Below are positions 53,194 to 62,097 of a DNA stretch of 64,000 nucleotides, one piece after another (the first letter of the stretch is position 1; every line of letters starts with the position of its first letter). Below the pieces are notes generated by a model, which had not been told where the DNA came from, searched no databases, and saw only the letters and a program-made list of their open reading frames with translations. Position numbers and translations under genes: made by a program. This stretch comes from Bacteroidia bacterium (GTDB lineage: Bacteria > Bacteroidota > Bacteroidia > Flavobacteriales > Flavobacteriaceae), in contig JAUIBW010000012.1 in NCBI GenBank assembly GCA_030427585.1, forward strand, positions 1-64,000. Reading direction: 5' to 3'.

Positions 53194-54435
53194 ATGAATC
53201 ATATCCTCATCATAGGCTTTGTTTGGCCAGAACCCAATTCTTCTGCAGCAGGAAGCAGAATGATGCAACTTATAGCATTATTCGAGACTCAAAACTGGAA
53301 AATCACCTTTGCCAGTCCTGCAGCAGAAACAGAGCATATGGTAAATCTCGAAAATACAAACATCTCTAAAGCAATAATAGAACTTAACAATTCTAGTTTT
53401 GATGATTTTATCAAAAAACAACAACCAGACATAGTGATGTTTGACCGATTTATGACCGAAGAACAGTTTGGATGGAGAGTCGCAAAATATTGCCCTAATG
53501 CATTAAAAATATTAAATACAGAAGACCTGCACAGTCTTAGAAAAACCCGTCAGCAATCATTTAAAAACAATATAACCTTTAATAACAACACTCTTTTATC
53601 AAGTGATATTACAAAACGAGAGATCGCAAGTATATATCGATGTGATCTATCCCTAATTATTTCTGATTTCGAAATAAAACTTCTTAAAGACGTCTTTAAA
53701 ATAAACGAAAATCTATTATTCTACTTACCTTTTTTGTTTGACCCTATTACCACAGAGGTAAAAAAAAGATGGTTAGAGTATAAAAACAGAAAACATTTTG
53801 TAACTATAGGAAATTTTCGCCACGAACCAAACTGGAATAGCATAGTATACCTTAAAGAAATCATTTGGCCATTAATCAGAAAAGAGCTTCCAGAAGCAGA
53901 ACTACACATCTATGGATCATACCCTCCTCCTAAAGCAACACAACTACACAAACCAGGAGAAGGGTTTCACATTAAAGGGTGGGCAAAAAACGCAATAGAA
54001 ATAATGTCGCAAGCCCGTGTTTCTCTTGCCCCTTTAAGATTTGGAGCAGGAATTAAAGGAAAACTTGCAGAAGCCATGCTTTGTGGCACACCAAGTGTAA
54101 CCACTTCTATTGGATCTGAAGGAATGCTCGATGATGAGGAAACCGATTGGAACGGTTTTGTTATCGATGACTCTTCAAAATTTGCCAAAGCAGCTATAAG
54201 ATTATATAATAACGAAAATCTTTGGCAACAAGCACAACAAAACGGAATAGAGATTATAAATACACGGTTTCAGAAAAAAAAGTTCTGTAATCCATTTCTG
54301 GATCGGGTTTCTAAACTTCAAAAAGACCTTAATAAATATCGTGCCGAAAACTTTATCGGTAGTATGCTACAGTATCACACGCTACGAAGTACCGAATTTA
54401 TGTCTAGATGGATAGAAGAAAAAAACAAAGCCTAG
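53194..54435 (+). CDS. Glycosyltransferase (GT4-like)
   Basis: A 413-residue glycosyltransferase of GT-B type with a C-terminal Rossmann domain: FVTIGNFRHEPNWNSIVYL, AELHIYGSYPPP, GFHIKGWAKNAIEIMSQARV, SLAPLRFGAGIKGKLAEAML (with the Glu of the E-x7-E type motif) and GTPSVTTSIGSEGM. The N-terminus shows the short MNHILIIGFVWPEPNSSAAG stretch of the donor-side domain. ATG at 53194 is chosen because a terminator precedes it. The substrate and sugar are unknown. Confidence 0.82.
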   Translation: MNHILIIGFVWPEPNSSAAGSRMMQLIALFETQNWKITFASPAAETEHMVNLENTNISKAIIELNNSSFDDFIKKQQPDIVMFDRFMTEEQFGWRVAKYCPNALKILNTEDLHSLRKTRQQSFKNNITFNNNTLLSSDITKREIASIYRCDLSLIISDFEIKLLKDVFKINENLLFYLPFLFDPITTEVKKRWLEYKNRKHFVTIGNFRHEPNWNSIVYLKEIIWPLIRKELPEAELHIYGSYPPPKATQLHKPGEGFHIKGWAKNAIEIMSQARVSLAPLRFGAGIKGKLAEAMLCGTPSVTTSIGSEGMLDDEETDWNGFVIDDSSKFAKAAIRLYNNENLWQQAQQNGIEIINTRFQKKKFCNPFLDRVSKLQKDLNKYRAENFIGSMLQYHTLRSTEFMSRWIEEKNKA

Positions 54436-54599
54436 TCTAGCATCCTGCAACACTTAATCATTATAAAACATTGTAAATCAACAAATACCCCCTTTTATTG
54501 AGGTTAAAATATTTCTAACTTTACTATACTAACAAAATTAATTTTAGAAGGAATCAGAAAATCCTCTAACAGAGTATGAACAACCAGTGCTGGTTTCTA

Positions 54600-54795
54600 T
54601 TATACCAATTCTGATTTATAAATACTCAATAAAAAGCAGTTTATTTTTTGATTAGGCGAAAAAAAAGAAAAATAAAGCACAGCCCTAGCTACGGTTTAGT
54701 TTTATTTTGAAGCATAAGTGAAAAAGGGCAAATTTTAGTGGTAAATTTAAGTCGGAAATGGTATTACTATATAAATTCGGCCGAAACTGGTATAA
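54600..54795. repeat. Palindromic repeat-like element, about 196 bp
   Basis: The outer ends are TTATACCA and TGGTATAA (54600-54607 and 54788-54795), and an inner ATACCATTTCCGAC-type arm occurs again in reverse near 54750-54770. TTCGGCCGAA is a central palindrome of the right side (54776-54785). The arms match imperfectly over most of the length, as in small non-autonomous elements or repeat clusters. There is no coding capacity and no clear target duplication. Confidence 0.4.
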
Positions 54796-54808
54796 ATCTT
54801 AAAACCTT

Positions 54809-55288
54809 ATGAAAAAAATTGACACTAACCATCTTAGCGAGTTTTATGTTACTATTATTCTCATCTTGTGAAAAAGAAGTTAACACCATAATCGAAATCC
54901 AAGAAACAAGTACTTAAAAAACATCACCAGCATCAAGAGATCCGAAATGCCTGATGACATTAAACTGGATTATCATGAAAAATATGGTGTCATAGGAACA
55001 GATGAGTACTCTATAAAATGTAGAGATACAGAAATTACTTTAGAAACATTTTTAGAAAAAGCAAACCTCAAAAAAGATGATTTTGCTGACTACAGGATCA
55101 CCGAAAGGCAATTTTCTGGAATTAGACTAGCCGAGCATAGAATAAACTGAGAAGTAATCCAGATTCATCACGAATACAAAAACAAACCTGTAACTGCTTT
55201 TGAAGGAGTTACACACAAAGACAAAAGAGTAACAATAATCATCATTATCGTCTGTTTTAACAGACTTGTTATTGTAATTATTTTCTAA
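54809..55288 (+). pseudogene. Broken lipoprotein gene
   Basis: ATG at 54809 followed by an A-run shifts frame once: one frame stops after 20 codons, and the other continues LTLTILASFMLLLFSSCEKE, a lipoprotein signal. That frame stops at ETST, and a further shift continues NITSIKRSEMPDDIKLDYHE to a TGA after LAEHRIN; the same frame then reads on as EVIQIHHEYKNKPVTAFEGV to a stop at 55286. The protein family is unknown to me. At least two shifts and one in-frame stop show decay. Confidence 0.6.
55246..55261. repeat. Short perfect inverted repeat (GTCTGTT TT AACAGAC)
   Basis: A 7-bp arm palindrome with a 2-base centre near the end of the broken lipoprotein gene, followed by TTGTTATTG. It may be the old terminator of that gene. 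Confidence 0.45.
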
Positions 55289-55310
55289 ATTTCTTAAAAA
55301 ATAATTCTGA

Positions 55311-55356
55311 TAATAAAAAAAATCAGGAGTGATACATTATGGCATTACTCCTGATT
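55311..55356 (-). terminator. Terminator of rpsT
   Basis: On the minus strand AATCAGGAGT (complement of 55347-55356) pairs with ACTCCTGATT (complement of 55321-55330) and is followed by an uninterrupted T run. It lies 28 bases after the rpsT stop. Confidence 0.85.
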
Positions 55357-55384
55357 TAATATTATATAATAAAAGTACTGCTAT

Positions 55385-55633
55385 TTAAAGTGCAGCTACG
55401 TGTTTTGCTAGTTGTGATTTTAAGTTAGCTGCTTTATTCTTATGAATAATGTTATTTTTAGCTAACTTGTCAAGCATAGAAACAACTGTAGGAAACAAAG
55501 TCTCTGCTTCTTTCTTATCAGACTCACGCAATTTTTTTATAGCATTACGTGTAGTTTTATGCTGATATCTGTTTCTAAGACGTTTTGTCTCGTTACTTCT
55601 GATTCTTTTTAATGCTGACTTATGATTTGCCAT
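55385..55633 (-). CDS. rpsT: 30S ribosomal protein S20
   Basis: The 82-residue basic protein [20 protein letters not shown] matches S20 along its full length, with [20 protein letters not shown] and [18 protein letters not shown]20 binds 16S rRNA early in 30S assembly. It is read from the same strand as the two tRNA-Glu genes, which lie upstream of it, and ends at a terminator. Confidence 0.97.
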   Translation of the reverse strand: MANHKSALKRIRSNETKRLRNRYQHKTTRNAIKKLRESDKKEAETLFPTVVSMLDKLAKNNIIHKNKAANLKSQLAKHVAAL

Positions 55634-55668
55634 CTTTTTGCTAATTAAATTTCTTACTATAAAATTTG

Positions 55669-55740
55669 TAGCCCGTAGGGGAATCGAACCCCTCTTACCA
55701 GGATGAAAACCTGGCGTCCTAGCCGATAGACGAACGGGCC
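55669..55740 (-). tRNA. tRNA-Glu (anticodon TTC), copy closer to rpsT
   Basis: On the minus strand the sequence begins GGCCCGTTCGTCTATCGG, has the anticodon stem-loop CAGG TTTTCAT CCTG with anticodon TTC, and the T arm AGGGGTTCGATTCCCCT. The acceptor stem pairs GGCCCGT with ACGGGCT, giving a G-U closing pair, and the CCA end is not encoded. It is identical over its length to the copy at 55808-55879. Confidence 0.95.
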
Positions 55741-55807
55741 ATTTTCCCTTTTCAAGGATTGCAAATTTATAGCTTTCACTTTAAATTTGCAATTAATTTC
55801 ATTATTG

Positions 55808-55879
55808 TAGCCCGTAGGGGAATCGAACCCCTCTTACCAGGATGAAAACCTGGCGTCCTAGCCGATAGACGAACGGGCC
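55808..55879 (-). tRNA. tRNA-Glu (anticodon TTC), copy closer to proS
   Basis: The same 72-base gene as at 55669-55740, with identical anticodon loop and T arm. It is the promoter-proximal copy. The 67-base spacer between the copies is A/T-rich. The pair looks like a recent tandem duplication. Confidence 0.95.
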
Positions 55880-55956
55880 ATGTTGCCTAATTGCGGATGC
55901 AAAAATACAACTATTTTTTAATGCTGCAAGTGTTATTTTATTTTTTTCTAAAACCC

Positions 55957-57435
55957 TTAATATGCCTTAGCAAATAACACCCTCATTTTTGATGGTCTAT
56001 TACTATAAACACAGCTTCCTTCCTCTTCTTTTACATCAAAAGGAATACATCTTATTGTAGCTTTAGTAAGTTCCTTTATTTTTTGCTCTGTCTCTGCAGA
56101 ACCGTCCCAATGTGCCGAAATAAACCCTCCTTTATTTTCTAAAACGTCTTTAAATTCATCAAAAGAATTTACTTCTGTGATATGCTCATCTCTATATTGA
56201 GTTGCTTTTTGATGCAAACTTTCCTGAATCTCTACAAGCAACAACTCTATTATTGCAACAACCTCGTCTTTACCTACAAATTGTTTTGTTAATGTATCAC
56301 GGCGAGCAAGTTCTACAGTTCCTTTTTCTAAATCCTTAGGTCCGATTGCAATCCTAAGAGGAACTCCCTGTAGCTCATATTGAGCAAATTTAGCTCCAGG
56401 TCTATGCGTATCCCTATTATCAAACTTAACAGAAATATCCTTAGATCTTAAGTCAGCGACTAATGCATTAGCAACCTCAGAAATTTGATTTAATTGCTTT
56501 TCTCCTTTATATATAGGAACAATCACTACCTGAATAGGAGCCAAATTAGGTGGCAGCACCAAACCGTTATCATCACTATGAGTCATAATTAATGCACCCA
56601 TTAAACGAGTAGAAACTCCCCACGAAGTAGCCCAGACATAATCTAATTTACCTTCTTTTGAAGTAAATTTTACATCAAATGCTTTTGCAAAATTCTGTCC
56701 TAAAAAATGCGAAGTACCTGCCTGTAAAGCTTTTCCATCCTGCATTAACGCTTCAATACAATATGTATCTTCTGCTCCAGCAAAACGCTCACTCTCTGTT
56801 TTTCTTCCTCTTATTACAGGAATAGCCATAAATTGCTCTGCAAAATCTGCATATATATTATTCATTTGTTCTGTCTCAGCAATTGCTTCTTCCCTTGTCG
56901 CATGAGCTGTATGCCCTTCTTGCCATAAAAATTCTGCAGTTCGAAGAAATAGCCTGGTACGCATTTCCCATCGCACTACATTAGCCCACTGATTCACCAA
57001 CAAAGGTAAATCTCTATACGACTGTATCCACCCTTTATACGTATTCCATATAATAGCTTCAGAAGTTGGACGTACAATCAACTCTTCTTCCAACTTAGCT
57101 TTGGGATCAACAATTAATTTAGAACTATCTTCTGGGTCTGTTTTTAATCTATAATGAGTAACTACTGCACACTCTTTTGCAAATCCTTCAGCATTTTTTT
57201 CTTCTGCTTCGAATAAACTTTTAGGCACAAATAATGGAAAATAAGCATTTTGATGCCCTGTTTCTTTAAATTTTTTATCTAATTCTGCCTGCATTTTTTC
57301 CCAAATAGCATATCCATATGGTTTGATTACCATACATCCTCTTACTGCCGAATTCTCGGCCAGATCGGCCTTAACGACCAATTCGTTATACCATTTTGAA
57401 TAATCTTCGCTACGCTTTGTTAAATTCTTACTCAT
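55957..57435 (-). CDS. proS: Proline--tRNA ligase (archaeal/eukaryote-like, short type)
   Basis: A class II aminoacyl-tRNA synthetase of 492 residues without the editing insertion of the E. coli type: motif 1 region [19 protein letters not shown], motif 2 [20 protein letters not shown], motif 3 area [20 protein letters not shown], and a C-terminal anticodon-binding plus zinc-binding-like extension ending FAKAY. This form is standard in Flavobacteria. It is divergent from the low-complexity lipoprotein gene. Confidence 0.95.
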   Translation of the reverse strand: MSKNLTKRSEDYSKWYNELVVKADLAENSAVRGCMVIKPYGYAIWEKMQAELDKKFKETGHQNAYFPLFVPKSLFEAEEKNAEGFAKECAVVTHYRLKTDPEDSSKLIVDPKAKLEEELIVRPTSEAIIWNTYKGWIQSYRDLPLLVNQWANVVRWEMRTRLFLRTAEFLWQEGHTAHATREEAIAETEQMNNIYADFAEQFMAIPVIRGRKTESERFAGAEDTYCIEALMQDGKALQAGTSHFLGQNFAKAFDVKFTSKEGKLDYVWATSWGVSTRLMGALIMTHSDDNGLVLPPNLAPIQVVIVPIYKGEKQLNQISEVANALVADLRSKDISVKFDNRDTHRPGAKFAQYELQGVPLRIAIGPKDLEKGTVELARRDTLTKQFVGKDEVVAIIELLLVEIQESLHQKATQYRDEHITEVNSFDEFKDVLENKGGFISAHWDGSAETEQKIKELTKATIRCIPFDVKEEEGSCVYSNRPSKMRVLFAKAY

Positions 57436-57476
57436 AAACTTCTATTTGGCACAAATGTTGTGGCTTTGTTAAATAT

Positions 57477-57505
57477 AATTTAGTTAGCGCAAAACTAACT
57501 AAATT
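57477..57505. promoter_or_regulatory. 29-bp palindrome between divergent promoters (operator-like)
   Basis: AATTTAGTTAG (57477-57487) and CTAACTAAATT (57495-57505) are perfect complements with a 7-base centre. The minus-strand -7 box TAGTTTTGC (57489-57497, proS) and the plus-strand box TAAATTTG (57500-57507, lipoprotein) overlap it, so a bound dimer could affect both promoters. Confidence 0.5.
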
Positions 57506-57534
57506 TGTAATGTTCAACAATAAAATAAGAAGAT

Positions 57535-58644
57535 ATGCGACTTAAAAATTATTTTCAGAAAAGTGGGGCTTTAGGTTTTTTACTTTTAGCTGCCATCCTT
57601 ATGTTGACATCTTGTGGCTCGTATGAATATACTCCTTACAGAGATGGTATTTATGGTGACGCGGGAAGCCAAAAAAACATTGAGACCCAACCTGATAATA
57701 CAGATAAAAAATCTAATTATTATTCTAGTTATTTTTCTGAAAAATCTGCACAAATCGATACTGCAATTGAGGAAGATGTAATTTTTACTGATATTGATTC
57801 TTATTCTAGCGAAGGTTATGATGCCGCAGATACTACTGCCACTGCATTAAACTACGAAGTTGGACAACCAGCATGGGGCAGCAACCCTACAGAAATTAGC
57901 GTTAATCTTTACAATACCGGCTGGAATAACTGGGGTCCTGGATGGGGATGGAACTCTGGATTGGGATGGAATGGCTGGTATGGCAATGGATGGGGATGGA
58001 ACGCCGGATGGGAATGGAATGGCCCTGGATGGGGATTTGGCTGGGGTAATCCTTATTGGTATGGTGGCTACTATTGTCCTCCTTACTATTATGGAGGCTA
58101 TGCTGGGTATTATAGAGGATATTATCGCCCTTATTATAACAGATATCCATATTATGGAAGATCTCGTTATAGAGCATATAACAGAAGTGCAAGAAACTCT
58201 TATGCATATTCTACCAGAAGTCGAAGAGCTTATAATAATTCAAAATACAACACTAGGTCACGAAGATCTTCAACTTACAGCAGAAGTAGGCAAGGATATA
58301 GCAGCAGAAGAGTTGATGCTGCCAGAAGAACACGATCTTCAACAAACAATTATTACAACAGATCCGGATCTTCAAATAACACATATTCTCGTTCGCGATC
58401 ATCTTCGGTTGGAAGAAGCAACTCGACAAGATACTCCAGACCAGCCACTACGACAAGATCCAGAAGTAATTCAACGAGAAGTAGAGGATACTCTCCTTCG
58501 TCAAATAATTCTTCAAGAAGTAGAAGCTCTGGGTATTCAAGAAGTAGTGCACCTCGTAGCAGTGGGTATTCACGATCAGGAAGCAGTAGCAGATCCAGAA
58601 GTAGCGGGAGTCGTGGTGGTAGCAGAAGTCGCGGAAGAAACTAA
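57535..58644 (+). CDS. Low-complexity lipoprotein, W/G/Y-rich then R/S-rich (369 aa)
   Basis: A lipobox (MLTSC, Cys27) is followed by an acidic Ser/Tyr region, then a Trp/Gly/Asn block from about 125 to 175 (for example WGPGWGWNSGLGWNG), a Tyr/Gly/Pro block, and a long Arg/Ser C-terminus (SRSRSSGSRGGSRSRGRN). I do not recognise a domain. The composition suggests an unstructured surface or adhesive part and a strongly basic tail that could bind acid polymers such as polysaccharide or nucleic acid; that is inference. Its promoter overlaps a palindrome shared with proS. Confidence 0.8.
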   Translation: MRLKNYFQKSGALGFLLLAAILMLTSCGSYEYTPYRDGIYGDAGSQKNIETQPDNTDKKSNYYSSYFSEKSAQIDTAIEEDVIFTDIDSYSSEGYDAADTTATALNYEVGQPAWGSNPTEISVNLYNTGWNNWGPGWGWNSGLGWNGWYGNGWGWNAGWEWNGPGWGFGWGNPYWYGGYYCPPYYYGGYAGYYRGYYRPYYNRYPYYGRSRYRAYNRSARNSYAYSTRSRRAYNNSKYNTRSRRSSTYSRSRQGYSSRRVDAARRTRSSTNNYYNRSGSSNNTYSRSRSSSVGRSNSTRYSRPATTTRSRSNSTRSRGYSPSSNNSSRSRSSGYSRSSAPRSSGYSRSGSSSRSRSSGSRGGSRSRGRN

Positions 58645-58738
58645 GAAACTACTTAAACCTTATAAACAATTGTTAGATAATTTTTCCGAATATCTTACTT
58701 ATTTTTGAGGTATTCTGTAATTCAAAATTTAAAAATTG

Positions 58739-60250
58739 ATGAAAAAGCTATTCTTATTCATAGGTATACTATCTATGTCTTTTATGAGTGCTCAAGATAT
58801 GACCGATGCATTACGTTATTCACAACAAGATATCCTTGGTACCGCACGCTACAGAGCTATGAGTGGTGCTTTTGGCGCCTTGGGTGGTGATTTGTCTGCA
58901 TTGCAAACCAACCCAGCGGGGTCTGCGGTTTTTTTAAACTCTCATGGATCTGTTACCCTTTCTACAAGCCACATTGATAACGACATAAATTACTCTGATC
59001 GTTTAACCAATCGTGATTCTAGAAATTTAAATTTTAACCAGGTAGGAGCCGTTTTTATTTTCGATCATTATAATGATGATGCGATCATTAATAAACTTTC
59101 TTTAGGATTAGCGTATGATCAAACTGCAAATAATACTAATAAATTTGTTGCTTTCGGAAGAAGCTCTAATTCTATCGATAACTTTTTTCTTGCCGAAGCA
59201 CAAGGACTGCCTCTCGATTTAATTTCGAGAAGAGCAGGAGAATCTATTGACCAGCTTTATAGTTTTCTTGGAGAATTCGAAGGATATGCTACTCAGCAAG
59301 CATTCCTGGGTCGCGAAGCTTTTGTTATAGAAGCAACAGATGTTGATAATCCTAATAACACTTCTTATTTTTCGAATATTGCACCTGGTATTTTTGATCA
59401 GGAATATTATTATAAAAGTACTGGTCTAAATGGAAAATTCACCTTAAATGGAGGTGCACAAATTAATCAAGTTTTTTATGTAGGTTTTAATATTAATTCT
59501 CATTTTATTAATTATGACAGAGTTACTGAGTTTTTTGAAGGAAACAACAATGCTGGCAGCAATGTTAATGAAGTAACATTTACCAATAAATTATCTACTA
59601 CCGGTGGAGGGTTTTCTGCTCAAATTGGAGGTATTGCCAAAGTATCTGAAATGATCCGTTTAGGAGCTTCTTTTGAATCTCCTACATGGTACTATATCGA
59701 AGAAGAAACTACTCAACGCCTCGAAACATTTAGCGATACAGACGGAAGATCTATTGTTGATCCCGATGTTATCAATATTTTTCCAGAATATAAATTGCGT
59801 ACACCAGCAAAAGCAACAGGTAGTATTGCTATATTATTTAAACAACATGGATTAATCAGTCTTGATTACTCTTATAAAGATTATTCTACAACAAAACTAA
59901 GTTCTGACGAAAACATTAGCTTTTCTAATCTTAATAGAGAAATTAATGACAACCTACAAGGTGCCTCTACCATAAGAATAGGTACCGAATGGAGAGTTGA
60001 AAACTGGAGCATTAGAGGTGGATATCGTTTTGAAGAAAGCCCTTATAAAAATGATTTGATCCTTGGAGAAAAAACAGGATATTCTGTTGGAACAGGATAT
60101 TCTTTCGGAAAATTCAAAATTGATATTGCTTATGATTATAGTGAACAAGAACGCACCGAACAATTTTATCCTAATTCTGGATTTAACAATGCAGCTCTTG
60201 TAGATAGTCACATGCGAAATCTTACATTCACTTTTGGTATGAATTTCTAA
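58739..60250 (+). CDS. FadL/OmpP1-type outer membrane transport protein
   Basis: A 503-residue outer membrane beta-barrel with a signal peptide ending near FMSAQD. The N-terminal plug resembles FadL (YRAMSGAFGALGGDLSALQT then NPAGSAVF), many amphipathic strands follow, and the last residues LTFTFGMNF end in Phe as barrels usually do. Such proteins let hydrophobic molecules through the outer membrane. ATG at 58739 is chosen; a TTG just before it is ignored. Confidence 0.88.
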   Translation: MKKLFLFIGILSMSFMSAQDMTDALRYSQQDILGTARYRAMSGAFGALGGDLSALQTNPAGSAVFLNSHGSVTLSTSHIDNDINYSDRLTNRDSRNLNFNQVGAVFIFDHYNDDAIINKLSLGLAYDQTANNTNKFVAFGRSSNSIDNFFLAEAQGLPLDLISRRAGESIDQLYSFLGEFEGYATQQAFLGREAFVIEATDVDNPNNTSYFSNIAPGIFDQEYYYKSTGLNGKFTLNGGAQINQVFYVGFNINSHFINYDRVTEFFEGNNNAGSNVNEVTFTNKLSTTGGGFSAQIGGIAKVSEMIRLGASFESPTWYYIEEETTQRLETFSDTDGRSIVDPDVINIFPEYKLRTPAKATGSIAILFKQHGLISLDYSYKDYSTTKLSSDENISFSNLNREINDNLQGASTIRIGTEWRVENWSIRGGYRFEESPYKNDLILGEKTGYSVGTGYSFGKFKIDIAYDYSEQERTEQFYPNSGFNNAALVDSHMRNLTFTFGMNF

Positions 60251-60267
60251 AACAATATTTATCATAC

Positions 60268-60301
60268 AAAAAAACCGAGATCATAATATCTCGGTTTTTT
60301 T
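60268..60301. terminator. Bidirectional terminator
   Basis: AAAAAAACCGAGAT (60268-60281) pairs with ATCTCGGTTTTTTT (60288-60301), a 14-bp arm with 6-base loop. It lies between the convergent FadL-type and T9SS type B genes. Confidence 0.9.
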
Positions 60302-60314
60302 GTATAACAGTATT

Positions 60315-61808
60315 TTATCGTATTAACGAAAAGTTACCTGCAAAAACTCTACGCCGCATATTCGGATCTCTGGGTTCATTAAACTCTACCCTAAACCAAT
60401 AATCTGAAGAAGGCATATTTTTTCCATTATAAGTACCATCCCATCCTGGACCTCCTGCTCTTAGTTGTTTTAACAGTTTACCATATCTATCAAATATATA
60501 AATTAGTGCAGTAGGTTGGTCTTCGATATTAATCAGACTCCAGGTGTCGTGAAAACCATCCCCATTTGGTGTAAAATATTTAGGATACCCTAAAATCGTA
60601 ATAACCTCAGATATTTCTTCGCTAGCGGGACAATTTGCATATCTGGCTGTAATAAAATAATCTCCTGGCGGAACATTAGTAAATACTGGTGAAGGTTGAA
60701 AAGGCCTATATTCTAAAAAACCATTTCCTATATCCCGATCAAGTCTATACTCAAAATCATCAAACCCTGCAGCTTCTATATCAGGAGCTGCAACTACTTC
60801 TGCCGTAATAGTATACCCTCCTGCAAAAGACTCTTCTGCAATAGAATATCCTACAGAAACAACAGCATCTGAAACATCCAGTACTACTAAATCATCGGGA
60901 GAATCAGGAACCTCTGCTCCTGTTTCATCAAAACCTCTTAATTGGTACACTCCTTCTGTAGTAACTTCTAAAAATGGTATTACTCCAGGAGGCCCCGGAA
61001 CATTTACAAAATTAGTAGTTCCCACATCTGCTCTGGCCCATTGATACGTTACAGCTCTAGGGAATCTTCCTTCTATAGTAATCGGAAATTCTCCACAAGT
61101 AGCAATATCAGGCCCTACACCTGGTTCTAAAATGCTACAATCTGTAGTTCCTGCATTATCTTCGTTAAGATTAGTTTGCTGAAGTTGAATAACTCCTGCC
61201 TCGTCTGCAAAATTAGTAATTAGAATAATGTAGTACTCACCAGATTGCGCATTAGGTATCGTTAGTGTTTCTATATAAATATCATCATCTGGTGTTCTTG
61301 CATAACTACAGTCTATAATATTAGTATTATCCATATTATTAACATAATAATCAGGATCATCGACATTATTGACACATTCTGCAGGACGTATATTGTCTCC
61401 GTCCCCATTATTATCACATCCCTGAGAAAGAATATCACAATTCACAAACGAAGTGGGAAAAGGTCCCCAGGCAATAAAGTCTACATCAAGTTGTCTTTCT
61501 CCCCTATCTAAATTATTATTATCATTACTATCGACCCACTGCTGAATATCAAAAATCAATTCTCCTGGTTGATCAATACGAATAAAGTACCATGCCGGAT
61601 TAGGAGTAGTATTTAAACAACCTACTTCACCAAGGCCATCCATATCACCAGTTACATTAGGGAATGTCAATTCTAAAGAAGCATCAGAACAAAAAGGCTG
61701 AGCAGCTCTACAAGCTACATCAAAGTCCTGAGCATAAAAAAATGTACTTTTAAAAACAAGAATGCTAAAAAGTAACAAAATTTGAGGTAATTCTTTTGCC
61801 ATTTTCAT
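60315..61808 (-). CDS. T9SS-exported protein with type B sorting domain (CHU_C), 497 aa
   Basis: A signal peptide (MAKELPQILLLFSILVFKST, ending near FFYAQ) is followed by Asn/Asp-rich regions and beta-sandwich segments with two domain-like parts (about 30-230 and 240-400), and ends with the CHU_C/type B sorting domain: KYFTPNGDGFHDTWSLIN, YIFDRYGKLLKQL, GPGWDGTYNGKNMPSSDYWF. It is thus a cargo of the type IX secretion system, surface-bound or secreted. Ligand and function are unknown. Confidence 0.88.
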   Translation of the reverse strand: MKMAKELPQILLLFSILVFKSTFFYAQDFDVACRAAQPFCSDASLELTFPNVTGDMDGLGEVGCLNTTPNPAWYFIRIDQPGELIFDIQQWVDSNDNNNLDRGERQLDVDFIAWGPFPTSFVNCDILSQGCDNNGDGDNIRPAECVNNVDDPDYYVNNMDNTNIIDCSYARTPDDDIYIETLTIPNAQSGEYYIILITNFADEAGVIQLQQTNLNEDNAGTTDCSILEPGVGPDIATCGEFPITIEGRFPRAVTYQWARADVGTTNFVNVPGPPGVIPFLEVTTEGVYQLRGFDETGAEVPDSPDDLVVLDVSDAVVSVGYSIAEESFAGGYTITAEVVAAPDIEAAGFDDFEYRLDRDIGNGFLEYRPFQPSPVFTNVPPGDYFITARYANCPASEEISEVITILGYPKYFTPNGDGFHDTWSLINIEDQPTALIYIFDRYGKLLKQLRAGGPGWDGTYNGKNMPSSDYWFRVEFNEPRDPNMRRRVFAGNFSLIR

Positions 61809-61936
61809 ATAACGTTAAAACTTTATTTTTCGTGTGTTACAGTTCAATTTGGGACTTAAATATACAGAACTTCTCTAAGAAAACTAATATCTGCAATTGT
61901 TTAACATAGCTTTTACTAAGTAAAACAACAAAATCG

Positions 61937-61945
61937 TATCTTTGC
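61937..61945 (+). promoter_or_regulatory. -7 promoter box upstream of folE
   Basis: TATCTTTGC matches TAnnTTTGC exactly. It is 152 bases before the folE start codon, so the leader would be about 148 bases, long for this organism. An 11-codon open frame (MLQKNKKVRID) lies inside it. Confidence 0.5.
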
Positions 61946-62097
61946 ACACCATAATTATAGAAGGTATTCATTAATACGATTCTATTTATGTTGCAAAAAA
62001 ACAAAAAAGTAAGAATTGACTAAGAAATACTTCTGTATATGACTCTTTTTACTTTATTATTTTGTGAGAATTTTGATAAATTATAAAATTTTGAAGT

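Noticed and set aside
54600..54795. Riboswitch or RNA gene
   Set aside because: No known riboswitch core could be recognised, and the arms look more like a small repeat element.
57860..58708. Second-frame open reading of 282 codons overlapping the low-complexity lipoprotein
   Set aside because: The annotated frame has a lipoprotein signal and a promoter; the other has no signal, is Glu/Ile/Leu-rich by frame shift of the Arg/Ser codons, and runs past the gene's end without function.
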